A stretch of 64,000 nucleotides of DNA from Comamonas testosteroni (GCF_030505195.1 NZ_CP129672.1:5366501-5430500), one strand, 5' to 3'; positions 16,026-25,255 are shown, counted from the first letter of the stretch. The notes: generated by a model from the letters alone, not told the origin. Program-made: numbers and translations.

Positions 16026-16889
16026 ATGCCGTTGTTTCACACCACTGTGTTGACTGGTCTGGCGATGCTGGCCTTTGCCGGCAACTCGCTGTTGTGCCGC
16101 CTTGCGCTCCAATCCCACTCCATTGATGCCGCGAGCTTTACGGCAGTGCGCCTGGCTTCGGGCGCGGCAATGCTGGCGCTGGTCGTGAGCCTGAAACGCG
16201 CACCCTCTACTGGCGTTGGCAACTGGACGTCGGCGGGCTTGCTGTTCGCTTATGCGGCGTTGTTTTCCTTCGCCTATGGGAGTTTGTCGGCCGGTGTCGG
16301 TGCCTTGCTGCTTTTCGGCGCAGTGCAGGCAACGATGGTGGGAGTGTGCCTTTGTCGCGGCGAGGTACTCGCACCCCGGCAATGGGGCGGATTGGCGCTG
16401 GCTTTCGGCGGCCTGGTAGTGTTGCTGCGACCCGGGCTCTCGGCTCCGCCCCTGGGGGCGGCTTTGCTCATGCTACTGGCAGGGATTGCCTGGGGGCTGT
16501 ATTCCTTGCTCGGCAAGGGCGCAACCGATCCCGTTGGCGTGACGGCAGGCAATTTTTTGCGGACGGTACCGCTTTCGCTGCTGATGCTCGTGCTGGTGCA
16601 GGGGCAAGCCTCATTGAGCACGGCGGGATTGATGTATGCGCTGTGCTCCGGGATACTGACTTCCGGGTTGGGCTACGTCGCATGGTATGCGGCACTACCT
16701 CAGCTGAAGGCGGGGGCTGCTGCATCCATACAGCTGAGCGTTCCCTTGCTGGCCGCCATCGGCGCCGTGTCCCTGTTGGGAGAGCCCTGGACCATGCGGC
16801 TGACTCTGGCTGGTGCCGCCATACTGGGCGGTATCTCATTGGTTGTGGTGACCTGGTCTGACGGCAGGCCTGCTGTGGCAAAAGAGTAG
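16026..16889 (+). CDS. EamA/DMT-superfamily transporter
   Basis: A 287-residue inner-membrane protein with about ten hydrophobic helices in two homologous halves, the normal size and layout of EamA (drug/metabolite exporter) proteins. Signature stretches include LAMLAFAGNSLLCRLAL, FTAVRLASGAAMLAL, GGLVVLLRP, and in the second half LCSGILTSGLGYVAWYAALPQLKAGAAAS. Starts at 15987 or further upstream are possible; 16026 gives the usual N-terminus and follows GAGG. It probably exports amino acids or other metabolites; substrate not predictable. Neighbours give no hint. Confidence 0.88.
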   Translation: MPLFHTTVLTGLAMLAFAGNSLLCRLALQSHSIDAASFTAVRLASGAAMLALVVSLKRAPSTGVGNWTSAGLLFAYAALFSFAYGSLSAGVGALLLFGAVQATMVGVCLCRGEVLAPRQWGGLALAFGGLVVLLRPGLSAPPLGAALLMLLAGIAWGLYSLLGKGATDPVGVTAGNFLRTVPLSLLMLVLVQGQASLSTAGLMYALCSGILTSGLGYVAWYAALPQLKAGAAASIQLSVPLLAAIGAVSLLGEPWTMRLTLAGAAILGGISLVVVTWSDGRPAVAKE

Positions 16890-17118
16890 TTGCGCAGTCT
16901 TTTTCCGAGCGCGTTTCAGGGGCCGGGGGAAAAGAGCTTTCAGCATCTTTGCACTGCTGAGAATGTTACGAGTTTGAATGCAGGAGCTGGTCGATGCAGG
17001 AGTTGCTCAATGCACAGGCACCCATGCGCGAGCCTGCAGCTGTGCCGAAGAACATCGCTTTACACGCGTATCCGTCGGCAGGAATAGGCTGTCAGAGCCA
17101 CTTGTAGAAAGGGCTGCC

Positions 17119-17427
17119 ATGAAAGAGCTAGTTGCACTGACTGCGTTTGCCTTGATATTGACCGGATGCGTGATGCAGAGGCCGGTCAATGAGCAAGGCG
17201 TGGACCCAGGTTCCCACCCGGTCGAGAAGAATGCGGATCAGGATCTTCGAAACAACGATATTCAACAGCGGGATCGCTCGATCGATTTTGAAAACGACTG
17301 GGACCGGGAACACTTTCGTGATCGCGGAAACGAGGGCCATGAAAATCAAGGCAGCCTGTGGCCGTGGCCGGGCTCCGGATTGAGCGGCGGGCGCACCTAT
17401 CCGGGAGGCCAAAGCTGGGGCTATTAG
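17119..17427 (+). CDS. small lipoprotein
   Basis: A 102-residue protein with a typical lipoprotein signal peptide (MKELVALTAFALILTGC, Cys17 as the lipidated residue). The mature part is highly charged and lacks cysteines (QDLRNNDIQQRDRSIDFENDWDREHFRDRG) and ends in a Gly/Trp-rich tail. No enzymatic family is recognised. It would be anchored in the outer or inner membrane facing the periplasm. Start ATG 17119 follows an AGAAAGGG ribosome site; the upstream extension of the frame is not signal-peptide-like. Confidence 0.6.
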   Translation: MKELVALTAFALILTGCVMQRPVNEQGVDPGSHPVEKNADQDLRNNDIQQRDRSIDFENDWDREHFRDRGNEGHENQGSLWPWPGSGLSGGRTYPGGQSWGY

Positions 17428-17791
17428 CGCAGCGTCACGCGTCAAACATTACGCAGTGCGGCAGTGCGGCTGTGCGGTAATTCGGCAACCGGGCACGCAT
17501 GCCTGGGCAGGTGAACCCATTGCGCAGTGCCTTTGCTGGGGCGGGACACAGCTGCCATCCTCCATAGTTGTGCAGACCAGGCAGAAGCTGCAAAAGCAGG
17601 CCAGCTTGCCGTCAAGCGGCCATGTGGCCATCTGCTTGCATTCCTCGGATGCAGCCGGCGCACCTTCGCCAGGTGGCGGACGTTGTGGAGCAGGTCAAAG
17701 GAAAACTTCTCGAGATGCTGGCAGTTGTCTGCAAAAAACCGTGCTTACACATTGAAAACCCGAGCGACGTTGGTACGTCTAGACTTCGCAC
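17428..17791. other. intergenic region with a short direct repeat
   Basis: This 364-bp gap has no convincing gene. Near its left end the motif GCAGTGCGG occurs twice in tandem followed by a variant GCTGTGCGG (about 17453-17477). No hairpin followed by a T-run was seen. Confidence 0.4.
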
Positions 17792-18076
17792 ATGAAGAAA
17801 CTGTTTGGAGTCTCTGCGCTCGTCTTGCTTTTGTCGGGCTGCTACGCGGCAGGCCCTGGATACAGCTACGGGTATAGCGATACCTACATCTATCAGCCTT
17901 ATGGCGGCTCCTACTACTACGGGCGTCCTGCATATAGGCCTGGGTACTACCACCATCATCACGCGCACCGTCCACCGCACTACAGGCCGCATCCAGGCCA
18001 TGGAGGGCATGGAAATCACCGTCCACCGCATGGAGGCCATCGCCCGGGTGGCAGTCATGGGCACGGCCATCGCTGA
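17792..18076 (+). CDS. histidine/tyrosine/glycine-rich lipoprotein
   Basis: A 94-residue protein: lipobox LVLLLSGC (Cys17), then a Tyr/Gly-rich stretch (YSYGYSDTYIY, YGGSYYYGRP) and a C-terminal half dominated by His, Pro and Gly (YYHHHHAHRPPHYRPHPGHG and further HG/HR pairs). The composition suggests binding of divalent metals such as Ni, Zn or Cu in the periplasm, but that is inference from composition only. Similar small lipoproteins in related bacteria are uncharacterised. Starts with ATG at 17792; no operon partner. Confidence 0.6.
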   Translation: MKKLFGVSALVLLLSGCYAAGPGYSYGYSDTYIYQPYGGSYYYGRPAYRPGYYHHHHAHRPPHYRPHPGHGGHGNHRPPHGGHRPGGSHGHGHR

Positions 18077-18375
18077 ATGACAGGACTCGACTGGCGCGCT
18101 AGAGCGAAGGCTGAGAACCAGATAACGCCGCGGTTTGCCAGATCATCAGGGGGCAGCGAGCCGGTACGTCCGGGCTGACGCAAAATGCCGCGTCACCTGC
18201 TGTGACTGCATGCGCCAACGACACGAACTCCACATCCAGTCGTTCACTGCTGCCAGCTCAGGACCATTCCCGAGTAGAGGTGCCAGCGCAGGCGGCCGCT
18301 GCCGCGTAAGCCTCAAGCGCAAGAACATATGAAAGCCCGCACCAGAGGGCTGGCCGTGCTTGGGCGGCTGCCCGG

Positions 18376-19128
18376 TTAGAGGTTGCCGCCCGAAATCTCG
18401 ATCAGGCTGCCTGTGGTGTATGGCGACTCGTCCGAGATGAGCCATACGATTGCATTGGCAACTTCAAGAGCCGTTCCTCCGCGCTTCATGGGAACACCAG
18501 CCGCCAGGCGCTGAACCCGGTCCGGCTGCCCCCCGCTGGCATGAATATCCGTTTCAATGAGACCGGGGCGGACAGCGTTGACGCGGATGCCTTCCGCAGC
18601 CACTTCCTTGGCCAGCCCCAGAGTCATCACATCCACAGCCCCCTTGGATGCCGCGTAGTCGATGTACTGGCGTGGCGCGCCAAGTCTTGCAGCAATGCTG
18701 GACACATTCACGATGGCTCCACCGTGGCCGCCGTTGGCAGTGCTCATTCGAAGCACCGCTTCGCGAGCGCAGAGAAAAGCGCCTATGGTGTTGATGCGAA
18801 ACATTCGCTCAAGGCGCTGCGAACTGAATTCGGCCAGCGTCTGTGCAGTGTCCACAATACCTGCGTTGTTGACCAAGGCGTTCAGGCGCCCGAACTGCAC
18901 ATCTGCCACGGCAAAAAGACGGCGAATCTGCTCTTCGCAGCCCATATCCGCCTGAATGGCCATGGCGTGCCTGCCCATTTCCGTTATTTGCGAGACGACC
19001 GCATCGGCTGCCGTCTGGTCTGTATGGAAGCTGAGCAGTACATCCCAGCCTGCCGCTGCTGCTTGCAGGGCAGTGGCTGCACCAATGCCTCGGCTGCCTC
19101 CGGTGATGAGCACAACTTTGTTTTTCAT
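18376..19128 (-). CDS. SDR-family NAD(P)-dependent oxidoreductase
   Basis: A 250-residue classical short-chain dehydrogenase. It has TGGSRGIG for cofactor binding (residues 9-16), NNAGI at about 88, the catalytic Ser in NVSSIAA, and Tyr/Lys in YIDYAASKG. The following VNAVRPGLIETDIHASGG loop is family-typical. The ribosome site CAGGAG precedes ATG 19128. It reduces a ketone or oxidises an alcohol; substrate not predictable (FabG-like or sugar dehydrogenase-like). Transcribed alone. Confidence 0.9.
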   Translation of the reverse strand: MKNKVVLITGGSRGIGAATALQAAAAGWDVLLSFHTDQTAADAVVSQITEMGRHAMAIQADMGCEEQIRRLFAVADVQFGRLNALVNNAGIVDTAQTLAEFSSQRLERMFRINTIGAFLCAREAVLRMSTANGGHGGAIVNVSSIAARLGAPRQYIDYAASKGAVDVMTLGLAKEVAAEGIRVNAVRPGLIETDIHASGGQPDRVQRLAAGVPMKRGGTALEVANAIVWLISDESPYTTGSLIEISGGNL

Positions 19129-19265
19129 GGGGCTCCTGGGTGATCCATTTGATTCTGCTGCGAGTCTCGTCCCCAGCTTTACGGTTCTCGATTCATCTTA
19201 TCGCTGCTCTTTCACTTCGGCCTAGGCTTGAGCCGGCCCGGTGCTCCTGCTTTTGTATCTCAAGG

Positions 19266-19293
19266 CAACAAAAAACCACCTGTCGAGGTGGTT
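19266..19293 (-). terminator. Rho-independent terminator
   Basis: AACCACCT (19274-19281) and AGGTGGTT (19286-19293) form an 8-bp stem with loop GTCG. The minus-strand hairpin runs into a T-rich tract, fitting termination of the 60-residue gene ending at 19330. Confidence 0.75.
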
Positions 19294-19329
19294 GAAAACC
19301 AATCGCAAGGCTGGACTCAAGAGACGAGG

Positions 19330-19512
19330 CTACCAATATCGGTAGTTGTGGCGCATGCGCAGCAGTCTCTCTTCCTCCTGCTTCTTTTCCATGTCCGTGG
19401 GCTCTTGCGGATCTAGTTGAGGCGGCGCAGGGAAATCCTTTTCCATGGAGAACAGCTCCTTGGTGGTTTCCCAGAACTTCTGGATTGGCGGGGGAATACG
19501 GCTATCCGGCAT
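19330..19512 (-). CDS. hypothetical protein, 60 residues
   Basis: Start ATG 19512 is chosen because GGAGG lies about 7 bp upstream; the frame is open for ten more codons without a better site. The product is soluble and hydrophilic (MPDSRIPPPIQKFWETTKEL, then an acidic proline-rich middle and a basic end RLLRMRHNYRYW). No family is recognised. A terminator follows. The nearby genes are an SDR enzyme on the same strand and a 72-residue protein on the other. Confidence 0.55.
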   Translation of the reverse strand: MPDSRIPPPIQKFWETTKELFSMEKDFPAPPQLDPQEPTDMEKKQEEERLLRMRHNYRYW

Positions 19513-19797
19513 ATAGACCTCCAGTCCTGGATGACGAATCAAGATTGATCGCCAAGGGCCACAGTACTCTTTTTAATAACCTTGAAGCCTTATCCAATAA
19601 GTAAAACGTCAGCTTTGGTGCATGGACTGGACGGGTGCGAGTGCTACGAAAAACCGCGATGCCGCCTTTCCATCGGCTCTGACAAGGCTTCTGGCTGATG
19701 GCTCTTGACGCACAGGTTCGGCATTTCAGGAGCCACAGATTGTCCGAGACTGGCGAGCAGATGCGGCTAGCATGCAAGGCTCAATAGTGGAGCAGCG

Positions 19798-20016
19798 ATG
19801 GAAAAGTACCGATTCAACGTGTTTGGCGACATCCTGGCCATAGAGCGCAGCAACTCGGGATGGCGCTGCTTTGCGGTTGGACTCGATGGAAAGCTTGGCC
19901 CGGTGGATCTGGCCGTCCCTCCTGAGATCACTTATGAGGAGCTGCCCCAATACCTCTACGACATCTACCATGAGAGTGCGGCATTGTCGGATGGCGACAT
20001 CTTCGAGATATCCTGA
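19798..20016 (+). CDS. small conserved protein, resembles DUF7661
   Basis: A 72-residue protein with the pattern KYRFNVFG, GWRCFAVGLDGKLGPVDLAVPPEI and ELPQYLYDIYHE, which I recall as the DUF7661 family of short proteins (recognition from memory, not searched). Function unknown. There is no signal peptide or membrane segment. The ATG follows a weak purine-rich site. It stands about 120 bp before two still smaller reading frames on the same strand. Confidence 0.6.
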   Translation: MEKYRFNVFGDILAIERSNSGWRCFAVGLDGKLGPVDLAVPPEITYEELPQYLYDIYHESAALSDGDIFEIS

Positions 20017-20135
20017 GTCTCACCGAATGCTGCCCGCAGCTTGCCTGAGATCGATGGTGCTGCTACCCATTGTGTCTATGACTCATTCGCCAATCTGTTT
20101 GGCACCGACTTCATCACTGCAAGGAGATGGCCGCC

Positions 20136-20255
20136 ATGACTCTTCAGAAGAACCCGCTCAAAGAGCCGGAACCCAAGCCGGATCCGATTGATCCTCCCAA
20201 TGATCAACCGCCTGCAGAGCTGCCGGGCGATCCGATAGAGCAGCCCAATGTGTAG
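20136..20255 (+). CDS. 39-residue proline/acidic small protein
   Basis: ATG 20136 follows AAGGAGATGG, a strong ribosome site. The product begins MTLQKNPLKEPEPKPDPIDP and continues with further P/D/E-rich sequence, ending QPNV. No hydrophobic segment; probably disordered. The strong site and compositional order suggest a genuine small gene. Function unknown. Confidence 0.5.
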   Translation: MTLQKNPLKEPEPKPDPIDPPNDQPPAELPGDPIEQPNV

Positions 20256-20349
20256 CGGCTAAAGCCCGCGAAGTGCAAGCTGTCTTCATTTGCTGACGAG
20301 CATCCGAAGTGGGACCATGACTGCATCGAAGCACTCAAGGAGAGCGGCG

Positions 20350-20442
20350 ATGTCTACTCTCATGATTCAACTGATTGGTTTGCAACTGGTCGTCTTGCTG
20401 GTGGCCTGGGTCATTTACGAGGTCAGAGACGATTGGACGTAG
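20350..20442 (+). CDS. 30-residue single-span membrane protein
   Basis: ATG 20350 has AAGGAGAG ending 6 bp upstream. The deduced peptide starts MSTLMIQLIGLQLVVLLVAW and ends VIYEVRDDWT: one hydrophobic helix followed by a charged cytoplasmic or periplasmic tail. This is the usual form of small regulatory membrane proteins. Function unknown. Confidence 0.5.
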   Translation: MSTLMIQLIGLQLVVLLVAWVIYEVRDDWT

Positions 20443-20747
20443 AAAACCGGCTGCAGCAAGCCTGGGCCGCTCGATCAAGTCACTTGCTGGTGAGATCGTG
20501 GGGCAAAGAATCAGATGCGCAAGTGTGGCCTATGCGCCCCCGCTGATCTGTCCGTGGCAGGCATTGATGCCCTGCAATCTCTGGATAACCGGCCTGAATA
20601 GAGGTTTGGGCCGCGCCAACATCGATACAGCCAAGGGGGTTGCCTGAGGCTTGCCTGACTTTGTCTGTCTGCTTGCAAGGCAGCAGTGCACGGCGTCGAG
20701 TGCGCAGTCAATACCGGCCGGCGTGGCCCGGGCCGGCTTGAATCCTT

Positions 20748-21230
20748 CTATAGCCAGCGTCGTACCTGCCGGCCATAGGCCGCGAACAAAGCACCAAATC
20801 GCGCCTGCAGCGCTCTTTCCTCTGGTCGTATCTGGAAGTGCTGAAGGTAGGCCATGAACAGCGGCACAAGGAGCAATCCTGATAGCTTGCCCAAATATAT
20901 GCCGAGTGCCAGCAATAAAAGCGCAAAGCCCAGATACATCGGATTGCGTGTCACCCGATAGATCCCGCTGACCACCAGCGTTGTCGATGCTGCCGGGGTG
21001 GTGGGGTTCACTGTGGTTCGGGCACGCTGAAAAGCCCAGACACCGGCGAGGCAGAACGCTGCGCCCAGTGCGGCGAGCATGAGGGCCGCCATCCATGAAG
21101 CAGTGAACCTGATCGGCCGGATATCGGGGAGAAGCCACATTGCCACGGCAAACACAGCGAACAGCGCCATCGGCGGCACCCGCAGCATGAGTGAAGAGAA
21201 CCTGTTCTGCGGTGGTGATTGAGAGGTCAT
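20748..21230 (-). CDS. isoprenylcysteine carboxyl methyltransferase family protein
   Basis: A 160-residue integral-membrane protein with about four hydrophobic helices. It shows the ICMT/phospholipid-methyltransferase signature GIYRVTRNPMYLG (about residues 94-106) and the C-terminal PEERALQARFGALFAAYGRQVRRWL, typical of the family, where the conserved R-NP-Y and E-E residues bind S-adenosylmethionine. In bacteria the substrate is usually unknown. Transcribed alone; downstream is a 300-bp stretch with only very small genes on the opposite strand. Confidence 0.85.
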   Translation of the reverse strand: MTSQSPPQNRFSSLMLRVPPMALFAVFAVAMWLLPDIRPIRFTASWMAALMLAALGAAFCLAGVWAFQRARTTVNPTTPAASTTLVVSGIYRVTRNPMYLGFALLLLALGIYLGKLSGLLLVPLFMAYLQHFQIRPEERALQARFGALFAAYGRQVRRWL

Positions 21231-21367
21231 GCATGCAAGCTTAAAGCTTCAAGTGACTTCATGGTCAATCATGTGCTGCTGCATGACCTGGCGGGATGAA
21301 CTGGCTGTATGAACTGGCTGTATGCCACGCCGTTGAGTGCAAGCGGGGTCATGACCTCTGATGCTCA

Positions 21368-21391
21368 AGAAAAGCCCGCAATATCGCGGGC
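21368..21391 (-). terminator. Rho-independent terminator, orphan
   Basis: GCCCGC and GCGGGC (21374-21391, centre AATATC) form a hairpin followed by a T-run on the minus strand. No intact minus-strand gene ends just to its right; the nearest minus-strand material is the decayed transposase at about 21.6-21.9 kb. It closely resembles the guaA terminator at 50323-50349. Confidence 0.6.
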
Positions 21392-21559
21392 CTGAATGAG
21401 AAAAGATCCAAGTGCTACACGTCAGTGCAGGGCGTGCCTCTATTGCCGGGCAATCTTCAAAAAAGCAATTTTCCGAACTCACTTTGACTGCAGTGCATCA
21501 GCCTGGATGATGCGAAGAGACAGCGTAAATGTGCCCATGACGTCAAACCCGCTGTCATC

Positions 21560-21905
21560 GTTCTTTGGGGGGTGCTTCTTGTCCCGCTGGAATTATCGAG
21601 ATGCTTGCAGATCAGGACGATAAGCGCGAACGCGTCGAACCTGGCATGCAGTTTTTCGTAGCGTATGAACCATATCGCTGAGTTTTCGGCCCCGAAAAAT
21701 AAGAATTTTCTTATCCCCATCACTGACTGCTTTGATTAGCATGTTGTCCGTCGTCTGATGCTTTCTTGGGCCCATCACCATATTTCGTCGGTGATCGCCC
21801 AGAGCGCCTTCTGATTTTGTCTTGCCTTGATAGCCGGGGGCGATTGATATCCCATTTTCATATCCGTGCAAGAGTGCATTGACTTGCATGACATCGAGGC
21901 CGCCG
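21560..21905 (-). pseudogene. decayed IS5-family transposase remnant
   Basis: Reading the minus strand from about 21905, one frame gives DVMQVNALLHGYENGISIAPGYQG, followed by MVMGPRKHQ. This strongly recalls the IS5-type block D-V-T-Q-x-x-x-LLHG-E-x-x-x-x-x-D-AGYQG and MRPGKR. Further C-terminal family motifs (FG-x-K-x-RY, K-N-x-A-Q-L-x-x-LFALANL) can be pieced together only by switching frames between about 21720 and 21600. No N-terminal half or terminal repeats were found. It is therefore a multiply frameshifted fossil, left of the secretion locus. Confidence 0.45.
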
Positions 21906-22906
21906 AGTGCCTCAGTCCGGATCCCTGGTTTTCAAGGCGTTTGGCGGCAGGTGGAGAAATCCATATTTCGCCGCTGGCGATTCTACTTCTCGATCAACCC
22001 AAAAAATTACGGGGCAAATGAGATTTCACACATGGCCGGGTCGCGCAAAGCAGTGAAAGCTATTTCTACTGCATTGGAGCTAATTCACTGCAGAAAATTT
22101 GTTATGCGTTAAATATTCTGCTTTTGTAACTTTTGTATGATCGCCAGCAGCCATAAACGTGGCGGTTTGCATGCGGAAAATGATGACACAAAAAATAAGT
22201 AGGTCTTTTATGAGGGAGGCAGCGCCTGGCAAGCGTTTTCAATTGACGGCACTATTTGCTGCCGTACTAAGCTTTGCAGCTCCTGCTTTGGCGCAGCTAT
22301 CCGGTGCTGCCATTGAGCAGCAGCAGTTGCAACGACAGCAAGAGCGTGAACGGGAGCTGCGTGAGCGCATGGCGCCCAATGCAGATACCTTGCAGCCGCG
22401 CACCAAGGTAATCGAGCTGGAGATGCCCAAGAGCGAGACTCCCTGCTTTGCGCTGCACACCCTTGAATTGACAGGAGAAAAACTCGATCAAGTCCCGTGG
22501 CTCAAGGCGGCAGCGGGTATTGATCTGAGTGCCAGGCCTTGCGTTGGGGCGAAAGGTGTCGAGGTCATATTGGCCCGGCTGCAGCAGGCAGTGCTTGAGC
22601 ATGGCTACGTGACCTCCCGGGTCATGGTGGTGCCGCAGAACCTTCAGGGCGGTGTGCTGACCGTTGCTTTTATTCCCGGCGTTCTCAAGTCCATCCGATT
22701 TACCCCGGACAGCACGGGAGACACCTCGCTTATTGCAGCGCTGCCGTCCAAACCTGGCGAGCTGCTGCAACTGCGTGATATTGAGCAAGGTTTGGAAAAC
22801 CTCAAGCGTGTTCCAACGGCAGATGCCGATATTCAAATCACTCCCGCCGAAGGCCCCGATGTCGAGCCCGGTCAAAGTGATTTGATGATTACTTATCAAA
22901 AAATAA

Positions 22907-24213
22907 GGTTCATCGCGCATTACCGGGGAATGCTGCCCGAATCTTCAGAAAGAAGTAGTCCTGATCGCGGTAGCCATAGGCCCGGCGCTTGATGACCTTG
23001 ATGGTGTTGTTGATGCCCTCCACAACACTTGTGTTCAACGGATGCCTGCATCGGGCGATGATCCCGTGCAGGTAGCTTTGCAAGCGCTGAGCGAAGGTGC
23101 TCAGTGCGGCAATGCCGCTTTGATGGGCTTGATCACACCAGTGCCGCCAGGCGCGATGCGCCCAAGTCGCACGACGGTAGAACCACAACTGTTTGAGCTC
23201 GTCGCGCAAGACGTATACCGTCATCAATGGTTGATTGGCCGCCAGCAGTTCCTTGAGTTGCACTGCTTGTTGAGGCTGCAGCTTGTTGCGATTGCGCAGC
23301 AGCAGCCAGCGGCTGGATTTGAGCACCTTACGTGCTGAGGGCTGTTGGCGCAGCAGGTTGGCCTGATCGACACGCACTCGGTCGATAACCTCCCGGCCAT
23401 ACTTGGCCACGACATGGAACAGGTCATAGACGATCTCGGCGTTAGGGCAGTGTGCCTTAATCTCCAGCTCGTAAGCCGTAGTCATGTCGATAGCAACTGC
23501 GCGAATGCGCTGGGCAACGCCAGCGGGCAACTGCTCGAAGAACTGGCGGGCCGTCTCGCGTGAGCGCCCTTGCCCCACCCACAGCACCTGCCGGCTGATG
23601 GGGTCGACGACGACTGTGGCGTAGCGATGGCCCTTGTGCAGCGCAAACTCGTCCATCGCCAGGTACTCGATCTGATCCCATTGCGGCTGCGCAGTGTTGG
23701 CCAGCAGCAAGGCTTTGTCGATGGACTTGACGGTGTGCCAGCCCAGATCGAAGAAGGCCGCTACCGCCTTGATGCTGCTGCTGCGAAGCAACTGGCTGCA
23801 CGCCTGCGCCAGACGGTCTGTGACGCGCTGGTAGCGAACGAGCCAGCTGAGCTTCTCCAGGTGCGGGCCACCACAGCTATCGCACCACAGACGCCGACGC
23901 GGCACATGCAGCACCACCCTGTACTCGAACAGTACCAGATCGCGCACGCGCCATGTCGTGGTCTCATGGACTTGGCAGCACTGCGCACCGCAGCGCTCGC
24001 AATGCATGACGCTGGCCTGCGGCTTCAGATAAATCGACACGGTGCGGCTATCGCCCTGGGGCCACTGCACACGTTCAACCACGTAGCCCTCCCAGCCGCC
24101 AAGAGCCTGCAATAACTTCGAGTCCAGCATTTGATTTGTTCTCCGATGTCAGTGTCGTTGCCATCAGATTACAAAACGAATGGGCTTATCTCCACGAAAT
24201 TCCTCGATGAACC
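22907..24213. mobile_element. ISL3-family insertion sequence, intact, 1307 bp
   Basis: Imperfect terminal inverted repeats begin GGTTCATCG at both ends (22907 inward; reverse complement from 24213 inward), with further matches over about 25 bp. The element is flanked on each side by AAAAATAA (22899-22906 and 24214-24221), an 8-bp target duplication as expected of ISL3 elements. It holds one complete transposase gene. The exact duplication and intact transposase show the insertion is recent. It lies in the TpsB gene. Confidence 0.93.
22910..24130 (-). CDS. ISL3-family transposase
   Basis: A 406-residue full-length transposase. The N-terminal zinc-finger region has C-x2-C motifs (HCERCGAQC; WCDSCGGPH). 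The catalytic DDE domain follows: LAMDEFALHKGHRY (first Asp), AVAIDMTTAYELEI (second Asp), and the late LNTSVVEGINNTIKVIKRRAYGY containing the Glu. The stop TGA lies inside the left terminal repeat. Nothing suggests inactivation, so the element may still be mobile. It is opposite in direction to the gene it interrupts. Confidence 0.95.
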   Translation of the reverse strand: MLDSKLLQALGGWEGYVVERVQWPQGDSRTVSIYLKPQASVMHCERCGAQCCQVHETTTWRVRDLVLFEYRVVLHVPRRRLWCDSCGGPHLEKLSWLVRYQRVTDRLAQACSQLLRSSSIKAVAAFFDLGWHTVKSIDKALLLANTAQPQWDQIEYLAMDEFALHKGHRYATVVVDPISRQVLWVGQGRSRETARQFFEQLPAGVAQRIRAVAIDMTTAYELEIKAHCPNAEIVYDLFHVVAKYGREVIDRVRVDQANLLRQQPSARKVLKSSRWLLLRNRNKLQPQQAVQLKELLAANQPLMTVYVLRDELKQLWFYRRATWAHRAWRHWCDQAHQSGIAALSTFAQRLQSYLHGIIARCRHPLNTSVVEGINNTIKVIKRRAYGYRDQDYFFLKIRAAFPGNAR

Positions 24214-25255
24214 AAAAATAAACCCGCTGCGCTTTAACGTCGCCTTGGATAATGGCGGCACCAAATCCACCGGCAAAGTCCAAGGCACGGGTACCGTGTC
24301 CTGGGACAACCCGCTGGGCCTGAATGATCTGATGTATTTCAGCTTCGGCGGGGGTATGGGCAATGGTGGCAACCGTGGCACTGAGACCCGTGCAGCGCAG
24401 TATTCCGTGCCTTTTGGGTACTGGCTGGCAGCCCTGTCCGGCTCCTATAACAAGTACCACCAAGGCGTGGCCGGTGCCTATCAAAACTACACCTACAGCG
24501 GCGAATCCAGCAACCTGGATCTCAAGCTAAGCCGCGTAGTGTTTCGCAATGCCTCCTCGAAGACAACGGTTGGCATCAAGGCATTCCAGCGGACCTCCAA
24601 CAACTACATCGACGATGTGGAAATCGATGTCCAGCGCAGGCGCACCTCGGGCTTTGAGCTGAGCCTTAATCAGCGCAGCTATCTGGGCAATGCCATCCTG
24701 GATGCCAACCTGGCCTACAAGCGAGGCACAGGCGCTTTTGCGGCCTTGCGCGCGCCAGAGGAGCCCTTTGGTGAAGGCACTTCGCGCATGAAGCTCTTCA
24801 TCGCCGATCTGGCATTGTCCAAGCCCTTCGAGCTGGGCGGCACCAAACTCAGATTCAGCAGCAACTGGCATGGCCAGTGGAACAAGACCCCGCTGACGCC
24901 ACAAGACCGCATCGGCATTGGTGGTCGTTACACCGTACGGGGCTTCGATGGAGAAAGCACCTTGCTGGCAGAGCGGGGCTGGTACTGGCGCAACGAACTC
25001 AGCACCCCATTGAATCTGGGCGCTGCGGGCAATGCCGAGGCCTTTGTGGGCCTGGACACCGGCCATGTCAGCGGGCCTTCTGCGAAGTACCTGGTGGGCC
25101 AGTCATTGACCGGCGCGGCCATCGGCCTGCGCGGGGCCTGGCGCAACCTCTCCTATGAAGTCTTTGTGGCAACGCCTGTCAAAAAGCCGGAGCACTTCCG
25201 AACCTCCCACACCAACCTGGCTCTGAGCCTGGCCTACAGTTTCTGAGGCATCGTC

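Larger units (their letters stand above)
22171..25246 (+). pseudogene. TpsB outer-membrane transporter (FhaC/ShlB type), split by an insertion sequence
   Basis: The N-terminal part (to 22906) has a signal peptide ending at ALAQ, a Gln/Arg-rich plug helix (QQQLQRQQERERELRERM) and two POTRA domains. The C-terminal part (24214-25246) encodes the 16-strand barrel, including IGGRYTVRGFDGE and the terminal LALSLAYSF. An ISL3-type element sits between. Removing it and one copy of the 8-bp duplication rejoins the frame exactly (ITYQK-I-NPLRFNVALDN), so the original was one gene of about 580 codons. It would have exported the TpsA protein encoded 9 bp downstream. Start uncertain: 22171, 22180 or 22183. 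As it stands it cannot make a working transporter. Confidence 0.9.

Noticed and set aside
21879..22112. 77-codon plus-strand ORF before TpsB
   Set aside because: No ribosome site or family, overlaps the transposase fossil, and composition is not protein-like.
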